Positions 9,200 to 18,836 of a DNA stretch of 64,000 nt are shown here, one piece after another; within the stretch, counting starts at the first letter, position 1; each line of letters opens with the position of its first letter. The DNA comes from CAZBSE01 sp964578625 (GTDB lineage Bacteria > Actinomycetota > Humimicrobiia > Humimicrobiales > Humimicrobiaceae), in contig CAZODQ010000007.1 in assembly GCA_964578625.1 (NCBI GenBank), forward strand, positions 14,779 to 78,778, written 5' to 3'. The notes below the pieces were generated by a model that made no database searches, was not told the DNA's origin, and worked only from the letters and a program-made list of their open reading frames with translations. Made by a program: the position numbers and the translations under genes.

Positions 9200-10993
9200 A
9201 TGAGAAAAAAAAAATATTTTTCAACACTGGCTGTTTTGACAGTGTTTACTTTGATTTTTACGGCTAGTTGCTGCTCTATTATTAATGAAATAACTGGAGG
9301 AAGTCCATACGATAACCAGGAAGGTGAATCTGGAGGGCAGAGCCAGCAGGATACAGTAAGCGCGGATGGCCAAAAAAAGGACAACACCCCGCCTATTGCT
9401 GTTATGGAAATATATCAGCAAGATTCCAGCGATAATTACTTTATAATAGAAAATACGGTGTATTTATCTGCATCCGGTTCAACGGATATGGACGGAGATC
9501 TTTTAAGTTACCAGTGGCAGATAGGCAGAGACGATACATTGTCAGGAGAAGAAATTCACTATGTTTTTAGCAGCACCGGAGAATATGAGATAATCCTTAC
9601 TGTTTATGACGGGTCTGAATCTACAAGTATTTCGAGAAAAATCTATCTAATAGAACCTAATGAACATATCATAAAAACAAAGGCTCATGAAATGGTAGTC
9701 GGTATCGAATATATTATAACAAATACCGGTCCGGGAGGAGTATACGATCTTATATGCCTGGTTGAAGTGCCTCAGACACATCAGCCGTTCCAGATTATAA
9801 ATAACTGGAAATCCAATTACAGTGAAACGGATGACCTATACACAGATGATTGTAATTTGATTGCCAGATTTAATCTGGGCAGTCTTCAGGCAGGTGAATC
9901 TGCCAATGTATATATTAACTGCAGCACAGTTCTTTATGAGTATGAATATGCTGATATATCAGACGGTCCGGATTCATATAGTTTTGGGGATAAAGACCTA
10001 TCTCTATACACTGCAGGTGAGTACTTTATAAACAGTGATTCACAGCAAATTAAATCCACGGTTAAAAATGTAATTGCCAATGAAAAAAATCCGGTTGTGA
10101 TTGCTGAAAAATTATATGACTTTGTATGTAATACCCTAATATATGATGAGGAAAGATTAAGTGGAAAGGGGCTTGATTATTTGTATGCCTCTGATATCCT
10201 ACAGAGGGGAAAAGGTGTCTGTGCGGATTATTCCATACTGTATGCTGCATTGTGCAGGGCTGCAGGAATCCCAGCAAGATTTATACAGGGCATTCCTGTA
10301 TTTACCATATTAACCAAAGATGATAACCGGATGTCATATGGCCATGCCTGGGTGGAAATAAAGCTTCCCGGATATGGGTGGATTCCAATTGATATTACAA
10401 CAGAAAGCGGATTTATGTCTTATAATTACTTTCTTAATATGGAGACCTATAAGGGATCCGGAATATTTTATAAAAGCCTCACCATAGATGGAAAAGATTA
10501 CTATCCTCTCGGATTTTATTATTCGTGGGGAGGAAATACTGAACCTCAACTGACCCAGGAGACAATATATAGTGTCAGCGGTCTAAGCATTGACGATATA
10601 GGAGTGGTATCTGAAAGCGATTTTTTAGATGAACTTAAGAATGTACTTTCTGAATACAATGCTGCTATAAATAATGTAAATCTGATGCAGACTGAAAATT
10701 GGGTATTTAATGATTCGCAGGTGATTGCTGTGGAAGAAACCTTTCTGGAAAAGCTGATAGAGATATCCCAGGATTTAAAAAACCTAAGTTATTCGGAGAG
10801 TTATGCTGAAGATAGAAACAGGCTGGTAGAAATAAGTAATGATATCAATATCTATAAAGAAGGGCAGATTAGATGCATGAAAAGCGGAAATTACAATTGC
10901 TATTGTACTCAGTACGAAATGTTTGCCGGTTCTATGAATTCCCTGTTTAATTATTATAATGATATGGTAAATGAATTTAACCAGAAATATTAG
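9200..10993 (+). CDS. Lipoprotein with PKD-like and transglutaminase-like domains
   Basis: The protein has a lipoprotein signal (lipobox TASC) and is exported. Residues about 60-150 form a PKD/Ig-like fold (VYLSASGSTDMDGDLLSYQW then YEIILTVYDG). A transglutaminase/protease core follows with C341 (KGVCADYS), H382 (GHAWVEI) and D398 (IPIDITTES), all three catalytic residues being present. The last 130 residues are helical, with Cys residues near the end. It may cleave or cross-link cell-surface proteins or peptides. The downstream hydrolase starts 6 bases after it, so they are probably co-transcribed. Confidence 0.88.
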   Translation: MRKKKYFSTLAVLTVFTLIFTASCCSIINEITGGSPYDNQEGESGGQSQQDTVSADGQKKDNTPPIAVMEIYQQDSSDNYFIIENTVYLSASGSTDMDGDLLSYQWQIGRDDTLSGEEIHYVFSSTGEYEIILTVYDGSESTSISRKIYLIEPNEHIIKTKAHEMVVGIEYIITNTGPGGVYDLICLVEVPQTHQPFQIINNWKSNYSETDDLYTDDCNLIARFNLGSLQAGESANVYINCSTVLYEYEYADISDGPDSYSFGDKDLSLYTAGEYFINSDSQQIKSTVKNVIANEKNPVVIAEKLYDFVCNTLIYDEERLSGKGLDYLYASDILQRGKGVCADYSILYAALCRAAGIPARFIQGIPVFTILTKDDNRMSYGHAWVEIKLPGYGWIPIDITTESGFMSYNYFLNMETYKGSGIFYKSLTIDGKDYYPLGFYYSWGGNTEPQLTQETIYSVSGLSIDDIGVVSESDFLDELKNVLSEYNAAINNVNLMQTENWVFNDSQVIAVEETFLEKLIEISQDLKNLSYSESYAEDRNRLVEISNDINIYKEGQIRCMKSGNYNCYCTQYEMFAGSMNSLFNYYNDMVNEFNQKY

Positions 10994-10999
10994 GAATAG

Positions 11000-11830
11000 A
11001 TGATATACCAAAGAATACTTTTAGGGATTGCTTCAATCATAATTGTGGCTGTATTTATATATTTATTTTCTGCTGTATATAAATTTGTAACCCAGGCATA
11101 CTTTGTTTACAAACCTGAGAAGCAAATCATGAATACTCCTTTTAATGTCAGATTGTATTTTGAGGAGATTATTTTTAAAACTCCTGACGGTATAAATCTT
11201 TCCGGCTGGTTTGTCCCGGTAAAAGATCATAAAGGGGTGATACTGATTCTACACGGGAAAAGTGGGAATATTTCAACAAGACTTACCTTCCTGAATTATT
11301 TCAGTAGAAAACTGGGATTGTCAACATTTATTATTGATTATAGGGGGTACGGCAAGAGCGAGGGTACACCTGATGAAAAGGGGACTTATTTAGATGCTGA
11401 AGCAGCCTGGAATTATTTAACCATGGTTAGGAAGATAAAACCCCAGGATATCATAATTTTCGGCCGGTCTCTGGGAGGTCCTATTGCTGCGTGGTTGGCT
11501 GGAAAGGTGAAGGCAAGGGCATTAATTTTAGAATCGACTTTTACTACTATAAAGGATATAGTGACACAGCTGTATCCATATCTACCAGTAAGAAGATTTT
11601 TTAAGTTTGAATACTCTACTATTGATTATTTAAAAAAAGTAAACAGTCCGGTGTTAATCATTCACAGTAGTGAAGATGATTATATTCCATTTTCCCATGC
11701 TATGAAACTGTACAGTGCAGCCAATAGGCCCAGGCATTTCCTTCGGATAAAAGGTTTACATAACAACAATTACATGAAATCAGAGGAAACTTACATAGAG
11801 GGTATAAAATCTTTTCTTTCCAAACATTAA
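11000..11830 (+). CDS. Alpha/beta hydrolase, BEM46-like, membrane-anchored
   Basis: A hydrolase of the serine-esterase fold. An N-terminal hydrophobic segment (ILLGIASIIIVAVFIYLFSA) precedes the catalytic domain, so it is probably tethered to the membrane. The oxyanion motif is ILHGKSGN, the nucleophile is S157 in GRSLGG, the acid is D226 in SSEDDYIPF, and the base is H254 in GLHNNNY. The layout matches BEM46/FrsA-like proteins of unknown substrate. It follows the transglutaminase lipoprotein by 6 bases. Cleavage of a lipid or surface ester is plausible but unsupported. Confidence 0.86.
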   Translation: MIYQRILLGIASIIIVAVFIYLFSAVYKFVTQAYFVYKPEKQIMNTPFNVRLYFEEIIFKTPDGINLSGWFVPVKDHKGVILILHGKSGNISTRLTFLNYFSRKLGLSTFIIDYRGYGKSEGTPDEKGTYLDAEAAWNYLTMVRKIKPQDIIIFGRSLGGPIAAWLAGKVKARALILESTFTTIKDIVTQLYPYLPVRRFFKFEYSTIDYLKKVNSPVLIIHSSEDDYIPFSHAMKLYSAANRPRHFLRIKGLHNNNYMKSEETYIEGIKSFLSKH

Positions 11831-11838
11831 AGAGACTT

Positions 11839-12468
11839 TTAAATTTCTTTTTTCATATATATCCAGTCCCGGTATCCGGAGAATTTTTTTGCTATACTGG
11901 AAGATCTTAGCATAAAATTCCAGAAGCCGGATTTTTTATAAAGTCTGTGGGCATTCTTATTTGCAGCAGCAACCCATAGAGTTAAAACATCTTTCCCATA
12001 TCTTTTGGCATAATCTTCTGCAAAAGACAGCATTTTCTTGGCAACACCTTTTCTTCTGTTATCCATATCAACTGCAACGTTGTCTATATAAATGGTACTG
12101 TCGTTAAGTTTGGGCACTTCTAAAAGGTTTAATGAAATTGCTTTAACAGCCCTGAAAAAACCCAGGTATTTGATATAGGTCCGAAAGTTTTTGGTATATG
12201 TTTTGGTGTTTTCTTTAGTCACAATCTCTATTATCCCGACTACCTTTCCGCCTGTTTTAGCATTATAATACCTTCCCGTATCAATGTTATTGGAAATCTC
12301 GGTTCTTGTGATGTTTAGCGCAGCCTCTTTTTTATTGCTGAACATGATTTTTAACTTCTCATAAAATGCATCAAATTCTATTTTAAGATAGCTTTCAATA
12401 TCTTTTAGTTCTAAATTGCTTATTTGTATGTCATGAATGTTTTTATCCCTATTCTTATATTTGTTCAT
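11839..12468 (-). CDS. GNAT-family N-acetyltransferase
   Basis: The acetyl-CoA binding segment is clear in the C-terminal half (VDMDNRRKGVAKKMLSFAED), followed by the typical beta-bulge region ending in NKNAHRLYKKSGF. The substrate, a small amine or protein N-terminus, cannot be predicted. The open frame extends to a TTG at 12510, but that lies deep in the upstream gene; ATG 12468, overlapping the DUF2007 gene by 14 bases, is the better start. It forms a two-gene unit with the DUF2007 protein and ends 8 bases from the convergent hydrolase. Confidence 0.85.
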   Translation of the reverse strand: MNKYKNRDKNIHDIQISNLELKDIESYLKIEFDAFYEKLKIMFSNKKEAALNITRTEISNNIDTGRYYNAKTGGKVVGIIEIVTKENTKTYTKNFRTYIKYLGFFRAVKAISLNLLEVPKLNDSTIYIDNVAVDMDNRRKGVAKKMLSFAEDYAKRYGKDVLTLWVAAANKNAHRLYKKSGFWNFMLRSSSIAKKFSGYRDWIYMKKEI

Positions 12469-12703
12469 CTGGCGGTTCTTTTTTGTAAAGCAGCCTTCTT
12501 GCTTTTTCAATATTTTTTTGGGATGTCAAAAGTTTTACTCCTCTCGCACCCTGAAGGGAGATAATACTCTGACCGGCATCATCAGAAGATATCTCTGTTT
12601 TAATGCCGCAACTTTCAAGGTAACTCTTGGCCACTTCTGCTTCAATCCTGGAACTAAATATCTTAACTACAGGTAACTTGTCTGTATTGTTTATATTATC
12701 CAT
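12455..12703 (-). CDS. DUF2007-family small protein
   Basis: This 82-residue protein shows the DUF2007 (putative signal-transducing) pattern: VVKIFSSRIEAEVAKSYLES, then a glycine turn and LLTSQKNIEKARRLL. The fold is a small ferredoxin-like domain resembling PII-type proteins. Role unknown. It overlaps the downstream acetyltransferase gene. Confidence 0.8.
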   Translation of the reverse strand: MDNINNTDKLPVVKIFSSRIEAEVAKSYLESCGIKTEISSDDAGQSIISLQGARGVKLLTSQKNIEKARRLLYKKEPPDEQI

Positions 12704-12883
12704 ATCAAAATTTTATTTCCCGGTTAATCTTTAAAGCTGACTGAAAGAGCTAAAATTATAGCATATACATGGTATTTTAACATATTATCCAGTAACTTTT
12801 ATTTGAAGAATTAATATCTATGATATACACTTAATTAAAGTCCTGAAATTCCAAACTTATTAGCATGAGATAAGATAATTGAA

Positions 12884-14002
12884 ATGATAAAAAAATCGCT
12901 TCTGGTTAAAATTTATGAAGCTGCCGGCATGCAGAGATGGAATGACCAGATCCGCACAATTGAGCTTATTGAACTTGACAAACAGGCTCATAAAATGATA
13001 GTTGCATATATTTTAGGAAAATGTGAACAGGATATGGATGGAAAGGTTGATTGGATTGAAATAATAGAATATGGGCTGTTTGAGTTTTTAAAAAGAATCA
13101 TTTTAACCGATCTTAAACCACCTTTGATTTACAGGATTAAAAAAGATAAGGAACAATATGAAAAACTAAACCGCTGGGTTTTCGAGAGGATAAGCCCCTT
13201 TACCAAGCAAGTAGGAAAGGATTTTAATTTTCGTTTTAAGAAATATCTGCTGGAGCAGGAGGAAACTCTTGAAAAAAAAATTGTAAATGGAGCACATTTC
13301 TATGTAACTAAGTGGGAATTTGAAATCATTAAATCTTCAAATACCAGGGTTTATCTGGTTGAAGAGATTGTGGAAAGCATATCCCGGGAACAGGATAAGT
13401 ATAATAATTTAAGATGTATGAGGGCTTTTACAAAAAGTAAAGATTTATTGGACTTTGCCAGTATATGCGGGCAGCTCCGTTTTCAGCAGAGATGGAGTCA
13501 TCTTTACCGCATTCCTAAAACTTCCGTATTGGGTCATATGTTGATAGTGGCTATATTTTCGTTCCTGTTCTCTTACACAGCGGGGCTGAAAAGGGAGAAC
13601 TGCATAAATAACTATTTTACAGGACTCTTTCATGATCTGCCCGAAGTCTTGACCAGGGATATAATCAATCCTGTCAAAAAATCGGTTAAGGGACTGGATG
13701 AGCTTATAAAGGATTATGAGATTGAAGAAATGGAGAAAAAAATATATAAGCTGATACCAGTAAGCTGGCATGATGATATAAGAATGTTTACGGAGGATGA
13801 ATTTTCGGAAACAAGCAGGAGAAACGGGAAGCTGGTCAAGGGTGCAGACGATCTGGCTGCATTTATCGAGGCTTTTCTTGCCTTAAAAAACGGTATAAGG
13901 AATGAAAGTCTTATTTATGCAAAAAGTAAGTTGGTCCAGAAATACAAGTCCAAAACGATTGACGGTATAAGTTTTGGCGATATTTATGCTGAGTTTGATT
14001 GA
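12884..14002 (+). CDS. HD-domain metal-dependent phosphohydrolase
   Basis: The protein is related to YfbR-like HD hydrolases. The metal-binding residues are in GHMLIVAIFSFL (first His), LFHDLPEVLTRDI (the HD pair) and a downstream Asp in KGADDLAAFIEA. YfbR enzymes hydrolyse nucleotide monophosphates, but this protein is about twice as long (372 residues), with an N-terminal extension of about 200 residues, so the substrate may differ. It begins an operon: the next gene starts 13 bases after it and encodes a two-nuclease protein, which hints at nucleic-acid or nucleotide metabolism. Confidence 0.83.
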   Translation: MIKKSLLVKIYEAAGMQRWNDQIRTIELIELDKQAHKMIVAYILGKCEQDMDGKVDWIEIIEYGLFEFLKRIILTDLKPPLIYRIKKDKEQYEKLNRWVFERISPFTKQVGKDFNFRFKKYLLEQEETLEKKIVNGAHFYVTKWEFEIIKSSNTRVYLVEEIVESISREQDKYNNLRCMRAFTKSKDLLDFASICGQLRFQQRWSHLYRIPKTSVLGHMLIVAIFSFLFSYTAGLKRENCINNYFTGLFHDLPEVLTRDIINPVKKSVKGLDELIKDYEIEEMEKKIYKLIPVSWHDDIRMFTEDEFSETSRRNGKLVKGADDLAAFIEAFLALKNGIRNESLIYAKSKLVQKYKSKTIDGISFGDIYAEFD

Positions 14003-14015
14003 GTGAGTTGGTGTA

Positions 14016-15509
14016 GTGAGTAAAAAAATAATAATATCAAAATCAAAGTATATGTCGGGGCTGCAGTGCCCCAGATATTTATGGTATCAGGTAAATGCCA
14101 GGGAAGAAATTCCACAACCCGGTTTTGTTGCCACGTATATTTTTAAACAGGGGATACAGGTAGGCGAATATGCTAAAAAACTTTATCCCGGGGGTATAGA
14201 TATAGGAAAGACAGGAGATTTAAAAACACAGCTTGTAAATACTTTCGAACTGCTGTCTGAGAGAAAGGTTTTATTTGAAGCCAGCTGCAGCTCGCAAAAT
14301 GTATATAACAGAGCTGATATACTTGTACCTGCTGATAAGGACAGATGGGATATTATTGAGGTTAAAAGTTCAACACAGCTTAAGGAGGAGTATATCCATG
14401 ATGTTTCCTTTCAGAAATACTGTTTTGAAAAAGCGGGTGTTAAAATTAGAAAATGTTATCTTATGTGTATAAATAATCAGTATAAAAAAAAGGGAGAGAT
14501 CAATACTAAAGAGTTATTTAAAAAAACCGATATCACAGCAGAGGTGGAAGAGATATCTGTAGGAATAGAGGACAGGATCAAAGAAATGTTGAAAATAGCA
14601 GCCGGAAAAAGTCCCCCGGAAACTCCTATTGGAAAACATTGCAATAGTCCCTATAGCTGTCCCCTTAAGGATAAATGCTGGGATTTCCTGCCGGATAACC
14701 ATATTTTTAACCTATATGGAAATAAAGAAAAAGCAGTGCAGCTCTACAGTGAAGGAATTCTTTCCATAAAAGATATTCCTGACCGCTATGATTTAAATTT
14801 AAAGCAGCAGATACAGCTTGAATGTGCCAGAACGGAAAAGCCGAAAGTAAATAAGGGTGAAATATCAAAATTCATTGGAAAACTTGAATACCCACTTTAT
14901 TTTTTTGATTTTGAGACATTCTCTACCGCTATCCCTCTATATGATGGAGTCAAACCTTACCAGAGAATTCCTTTTCAGTATTCAATACATATGATTGATT
15001 CCATTGACAGCAAACCCATCCATTATGATTTTCTGGCAAAAGGCGATAGCGACCCAAGGGAAAAACTGCTGTCAACCTTAAAAAGACATATAGGAGAAAA
15101 AGGAAGCATAATTGTTTATTATGAACTATTTGAAAAGGGAGTCTTAAGGGAACAGGCCGAAACTTTCCCCAAATACAAGAAATGGATAAGTTCAATTCTA
15201 CCCAGGATAGTCGATCTATACAAACCCTTTGGGAATTTTCATTATTACAGTTCTTCCCAGAAGGGGAGCGCCTCGGTAAAAAGTGTTCTTCCGGCTATTA
15301 CAGATTTGAGTTATAAAGGAATGGAGATATCCGAAGGGCTGGCAGCAAGTATATATTTTCTTTATATCTGCGGAAAGTATGACAGCGGTGAGAGCTGTCC
15401 TACAAGAGAAGAGGCTGACAGGATACGAAGATCACTAATAAAATACTGCAGGATGGATACCGGAGGCATGATACATATACTAAAAGCCTTAATAAAAGAA
15501 GCTGTATAG
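14016..15509 (+). CDS. DUF2779-family protein: Cas4/RecB-like nuclease plus DEDDy exonuclease-like domain
   Basis: Two nuclease modules are visible. The N-terminal part has C18 (GLQCPRY) and a PD-(D/E)XK core (ADILV then IIEVKSS), and ends with a Cys cluster (CNSPYSCPLKDKCWDF), together resembling the Fe-S RecB/Cas4 fold. The C-terminal DUF2779 part begins YFFDFETFST, a DEDD exonuclease motif I, and ends KYCRMDT, which fits the Y-x3-D exo III motif. It probably processes single-stranded DNA or RNA. There is no CRISPR array nearby. It sits between an HD hydrolase and a membrane methyltransferase-like gene in one operon. Confidence 0.82.
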   Translation: MSKKIIISKSKYMSGLQCPRYLWYQVNAREEIPQPGFVATYIFKQGIQVGEYAKKLYPGGIDIGKTGDLKTQLVNTFELLSERKVLFEASCSSQNVYNRADILVPADKDRWDIIEVKSSTQLKEEYIHDVSFQKYCFEKAGVKIRKCYLMCINNQYKKKGEINTKELFKKTDITAEVEEISVGIEDRIKEMLKIAAGKSPPETPIGKHCNSPYSCPLKDKCWDFLPDNHIFNLYGNKEKAVQLYSEGILSIKDIPDRYDLNLKQQIQLECARTEKPKVNKGEISKFIGKLEYPLYFFDFETFSTAIPLYDGVKPYQRIPFQYSIHMIDSIDSKPIHYDFLAKGDSDPREKLLSTLKRHIGEKGSIIVYYELFEKGVLREQAETFPKYKKWISSILPRIVDLYKPFGNFHYYSSSQKGSASVKSVLPAITDLSYKGMEISEGLAASIYFLYICGKYDSGESCPTREEADRIRRSLIKYCRMDTGGMIHILKALIKEAV

Positions 15510-15519
15510 TATAAAGAGT

Positions 15520-17907
15520 ATGAGAGACAAGATAAATATATCCCTTCTTTTAGTTTCTTTCTCACTTTTTCTCTACCAGGTGTGTTTGCTTCGTATTTTT
15601 TCAATAGCTGATTATTACCACTTTGCCTTTATGATTGTAAGCATATCCCTTCTGGGATTTGGTATAAGTGGGAGTTTTTTGTATTTTTTTATTGAAAGGA
15701 TTAAAGATACCGGTTTAATACTGCTTATATTTTCCTTTGGATTTTCAGTATCTATAATAATAAGTTTTCTGGTAAGCAATATGGTACCTTTTGATTCATT
15801 TAAAATTGCCTGGGAGATAAAACAGGTTTTTTTACTGGCTGTATACTACATATTTTTGGTACTCCCTTTTTTCTTTGGCGGGTCTTTCATAGGGTATGTG
15901 TTATACAGAAAGGAAAAGCCGGGACTGACTTATTTTTATAATCTCATAGGTTCGGCAGCAGGGGCTATTGCGGCTATATTTATAATACAGCTTATGGGGA
16001 AAAACGGAGCTATATATATTTCAACAGGCGTGGGAATTATAGCTACTAGTATACTTATAAATAAGAGACACTTAAAAAAATTTGCAACTTTGATATTTAT
16101 ATTTGTAATATTGATTACCTCTGCTGTTATTTTTCGGCCGCAGATCATGGATATAAGAATGTCTCCATATAAAAGTTTGCCTTCGAAATTGAGGTTACCT
16201 GACTCTGAGATAGTTTATAGTAAAGAGAGTTCTTACGCGAGGCTGGATGTAGTAGAAAGCCCCAGTATAAAGTCTGCACCCGGGATCAGCCTTCAGTATC
16301 AAAAGGTTCCACCGCCGCAGAATGGGATCACTATAGATGGAGATAATCTCACAGCAATCACGAATATTAAAGATGATATATCTGAGCTCGAATTTTTGAA
16401 GTTTTTACCCACCTCTATTTTTTTTACTGCTAAACCTGATCCGGGAGAAGTTCTGGTAATAGAACCGGGAGGGGGAATGGATGTTGCTGCTGCTCTTTAT
16501 TTTGGTGGAAAGGATATATATGTATTACAGAACAGCAGTTTAGTGCTTGAGGTACTTAAAGATAAATTCTCTGAGTACATCGGGGATATATATAATGACA
16601 CCAGGGTCAAAGCTCTTGAGGTCTCAAGCAGAAATTTTTCTAAAATAACCGACCAAAGATTTGATCTTATTATTGTAAGCTTATCAGACAGTTTCCATCC
16701 TATTTCTTCAGGAGCTTATAGCTTGAATGAGGACTATCTCTTGACCACAGAATCTATGTCGGGTCTGTTATCTGTCTTAAAACAGGATGGCATACTGGCA
16801 ATAACCAGATGGGTTCAGTTTCCCCCCAGCGAGAATTTGAAAGCACTTTCTACTCTATATCAAAGTATGGATGAATTAAAAACTGGAGAAATACCAGGGA
16901 AAATATTCGCATTTAGAAGCTGGAATACTCTTACAACCCTGGTAAAAAAAGACGGTTTCAGAAAGAATGAAATAATTAATTTAAAGCAGGCTGTAGCAGA
17001 GCTTGATTTTGATATAGTGTATTACAATGGTGTTTTAGAAGATGAGGTTAATATTTACAATGTTCTGGAAGAGCCATATTTTTATAATTATTACAGAGAG
17101 ATAATAGAAGACAACAGCAGCTCCAGGGAAGCCTTTTATAATAACTATTACTTTAATATTTATCCTGCAACTGATGATAAGCCCTACTTCTTTAATTTTT
17201 TTAGGTTTGGGCAGGTACCGGATATTATAAAATATTTTGGCAAGTCTACCTCGCCTTTTGGTGGAGGGGGATACCTGATATTGATTGCCGCCCTTGTAAT
17301 TTCAATTATCTTATCGGTTTTGTTTATACTATTGCCCCTCTGTATAAGGAGAATAAATATCAGTATAAAAAAAGATTTTAGGTATATAATTTACTTTTTC
17401 TGTCTGGGTTTTGGGTTTTTCTTTATCGAAATTCCATTTATTCAGAAGTTTATTCTATTACTGGGTAAGCCGGCTTATGCCCTGGCAATTGTACTTTTTA
17501 GTATTATGTTTGCCGGAGGAATGGGTAGTTTTACCAGCTCGAAGTTTAAAATTGACCTTAGGTGGGTAGTAGGAGTAATAGTAGTTTATGTAGCCCTGTT
17601 TATATTTACTTTTGGCTATATAGTGGATTTTATAATCTCTAAAGTATTATGGCAGAGATTTCTATATTCAATACTTATAATAATCCCTCTGGGTTTTATG
17701 ATGGGGATACCATTTCCTTCAGCTATAGCTAAGGTCAGAAAAAAAAGGGAAGAGACTATCCCATGGTTATGGGCTATAAATGGCTGTACTTCTGTAGTGG
17801 GTTCCATTGCAGCAATGATGATTTCTATTCAATTCGGGTTTTCCGTAGTAATTGGTATAGCTGCTGCAATCTATTTAATAGCTCTGGCAGTATATAAATA
17901 TTTTTGA
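15520..17907 (+). CDS. Membrane-embedded spermidine synthase-like/methyltransferase-fold protein
   Basis: The 795-residue protein has about six N-terminal transmembrane helices, a soluble Rossmann-like domain at about 230-530, and six or more C-terminal helices. The soluble domain has VLVIEPGGGMDVAAALYFG, matching the nucleotide/AdoMet loop of spermidine synthases. The rest resembles the large membrane spermidine-synthase-like proteins common in environmental bacteria, with GMPFPSAIA-type residues near the C-terminus (MGIPFPSAIAKVR). Real aminopropyltransferase activity is uncertain. It starts 11 bases after the DUF2779 gene. Confidence 0.83.
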   Translation: MRDKINISLLLVSFSLFLYQVCLLRIFSIADYYHFAFMIVSISLLGFGISGSFLYFFIERIKDTGLILLIFSFGFSVSIIISFLVSNMVPFDSFKIAWEIKQVFLLAVYYIFLVLPFFFGGSFIGYVLYRKEKPGLTYFYNLIGSAAGAIAAIFIIQLMGKNGAIYISTGVGIIATSILINKRHLKKFATLIFIFVILITSAVIFRPQIMDIRMSPYKSLPSKLRLPDSEIVYSKESSYARLDVVESPSIKSAPGISLQYQKVPPPQNGITIDGDNLTAITNIKDDISELEFLKFLPTSIFFTAKPDPGEVLVIEPGGGMDVAAALYFGGKDIYVLQNSSLVLEVLKDKFSEYIGDIYNDTRVKALEVSSRNFSKITDQRFDLIIVSLSDSFHPISSGAYSLNEDYLLTTESMSGLLSVLKQDGILAITRWVQFPPSENLKALSTLYQSMDELKTGEIPGKIFAFRSWNTLTTLVKKDGFRKNEIINLKQAVAELDFDIVYYNGVLEDEVNIYNVLEEPYFYNYYREIIEDNSSSREAFYNNYYFNIYPATDDKPYFFNFFRFGQVPDIIKYFGKSTSPFGGGGYLILIAALVISIILSVLFILLPLCIRRINISIKKDFRYIIYFFCLGFGFFFIEIPFIQKFILLLGKPAYALAIVLFSIMFAGGMGSFTSSKFKIDLRWVVGVIVVYVALFIFTFGYIVDFIISKVLWQRFLYSILIIIPLGFMMGIPFPSAIAKVRKKREETIPWLWAINGCTSVVGSIAAMMISIQFGFSVVIGIAAAIYLIALAVYKYF

Positions 17908-17963
17908 TTAAAAAAGCATGTGTTAGTTTCAGGCAGTATATAGTTTAAAGGTTAAAAATAACA

Positions 17964-18836
17964 CTATTGTTTTTTCTTAATAGAAATAGTGACTATGGAT
18001 AATATAAGAAAAATGATACCCGTGGCAACAAGAACAAGTATATTGACAAGCGGGGACAGTTCCTTGCCGCCAAATGAAAAAATTACACCCATAGACTCCT
18101 TGAAACCGGAAATTACTTCTGCGGGTGCGTTTGCAAAAGATTTAGACATAGGAGCTTCCATCATGATCTGGCGGTATAGCGATGCCGCATGACTTATAGG
18201 GAATACTTTTATGACAGTTTGTATGGCAGGTGGAAGTGATCCGATTGGAATATAAATCCCGGTTAGAAAACCTATAAGCGTTCCGATTATGGTACTTGTG
18301 GTAGAAAAAGCAGCGCTGCTTTTAAAAAATGAGACAATGAAAAAAACAATCGCAGAACCGGTAAAGACAGAGAGCAGCATTACTCCCAATAATTTTACCA
18401 GCGCAGTTATTTCAAGTAACTTTCCGCCGTTTGCTATAATATATATTTCAGCAAGAACCAAAGCCGCAATGCTCATAATAACACCGATTATATAGGAACT
18501 AATGACATATCCTCCTACGATCTGGCTGCGTTTTAGCGGAGCCGAAAGAAAATCCTTTGATATTTTCTTCATTTTATCCTCTATCATGGTATGGAAAGCA
18601 CCCATAGTTGTAGTCAATGATACAACTGACAAGATTCCTGCCATGACCCAGGTATCGATGGTGAAACGGGCATTGCTTCCTAAAAGATCTTCAAGGTCAC
18701 CAACCATCATATTTCCGAGAAACAGTACATAAAGCCCGATTATTATAAATACTGAGAGAAGTGAGAAAAATACAGAAACCTTGTCACGGAAAAAAAGTTT
18801 GAGGTTGCGTTTGATTAAATTGATAATTACTGTCAT
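17964..18836 (-). CDS. ABC-2 type transporter permease
   Basis: A six-helix ABC-2 membrane subunit of 290 residues, with an amphipathic N-terminus (LIKRNLKLFFRDKVSVFFSL) and the conserved pattern TGIYIPIGSLPPAIQTVIKVFPISHA before the last helices. It is encoded directly after the ATPase gene with no gap, so the two form an exporter for drugs, lipids or a peptide. The substrate cannot be inferred. Confidence 0.9.
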   Translation of the reverse strand: MTVIINLIKRNLKLFFRDKVSVFFSLLSVFIIIGLYVLFLGNMMVGDLEDLLGSNARFTIDTWVMAGILSVVSLTTTMGAFHTMIEDKMKKISKDFLSAPLKRSQIVGGYVISSYIIGVIMSIAALVLAEIYIIANGGKLLEITALVKLLGVMLLSVFTGSAIVFFIVSFFKSSAAFSTTSTIIGTLIGFLTGIYIPIGSLPPAIQTVIKVFPISHAASLYRQIMMEAPMSKSFANAPAEVISGFKESMGVIFSFGGKELSPLVNILVLVATGIIFLILSIVTISIKKKQ

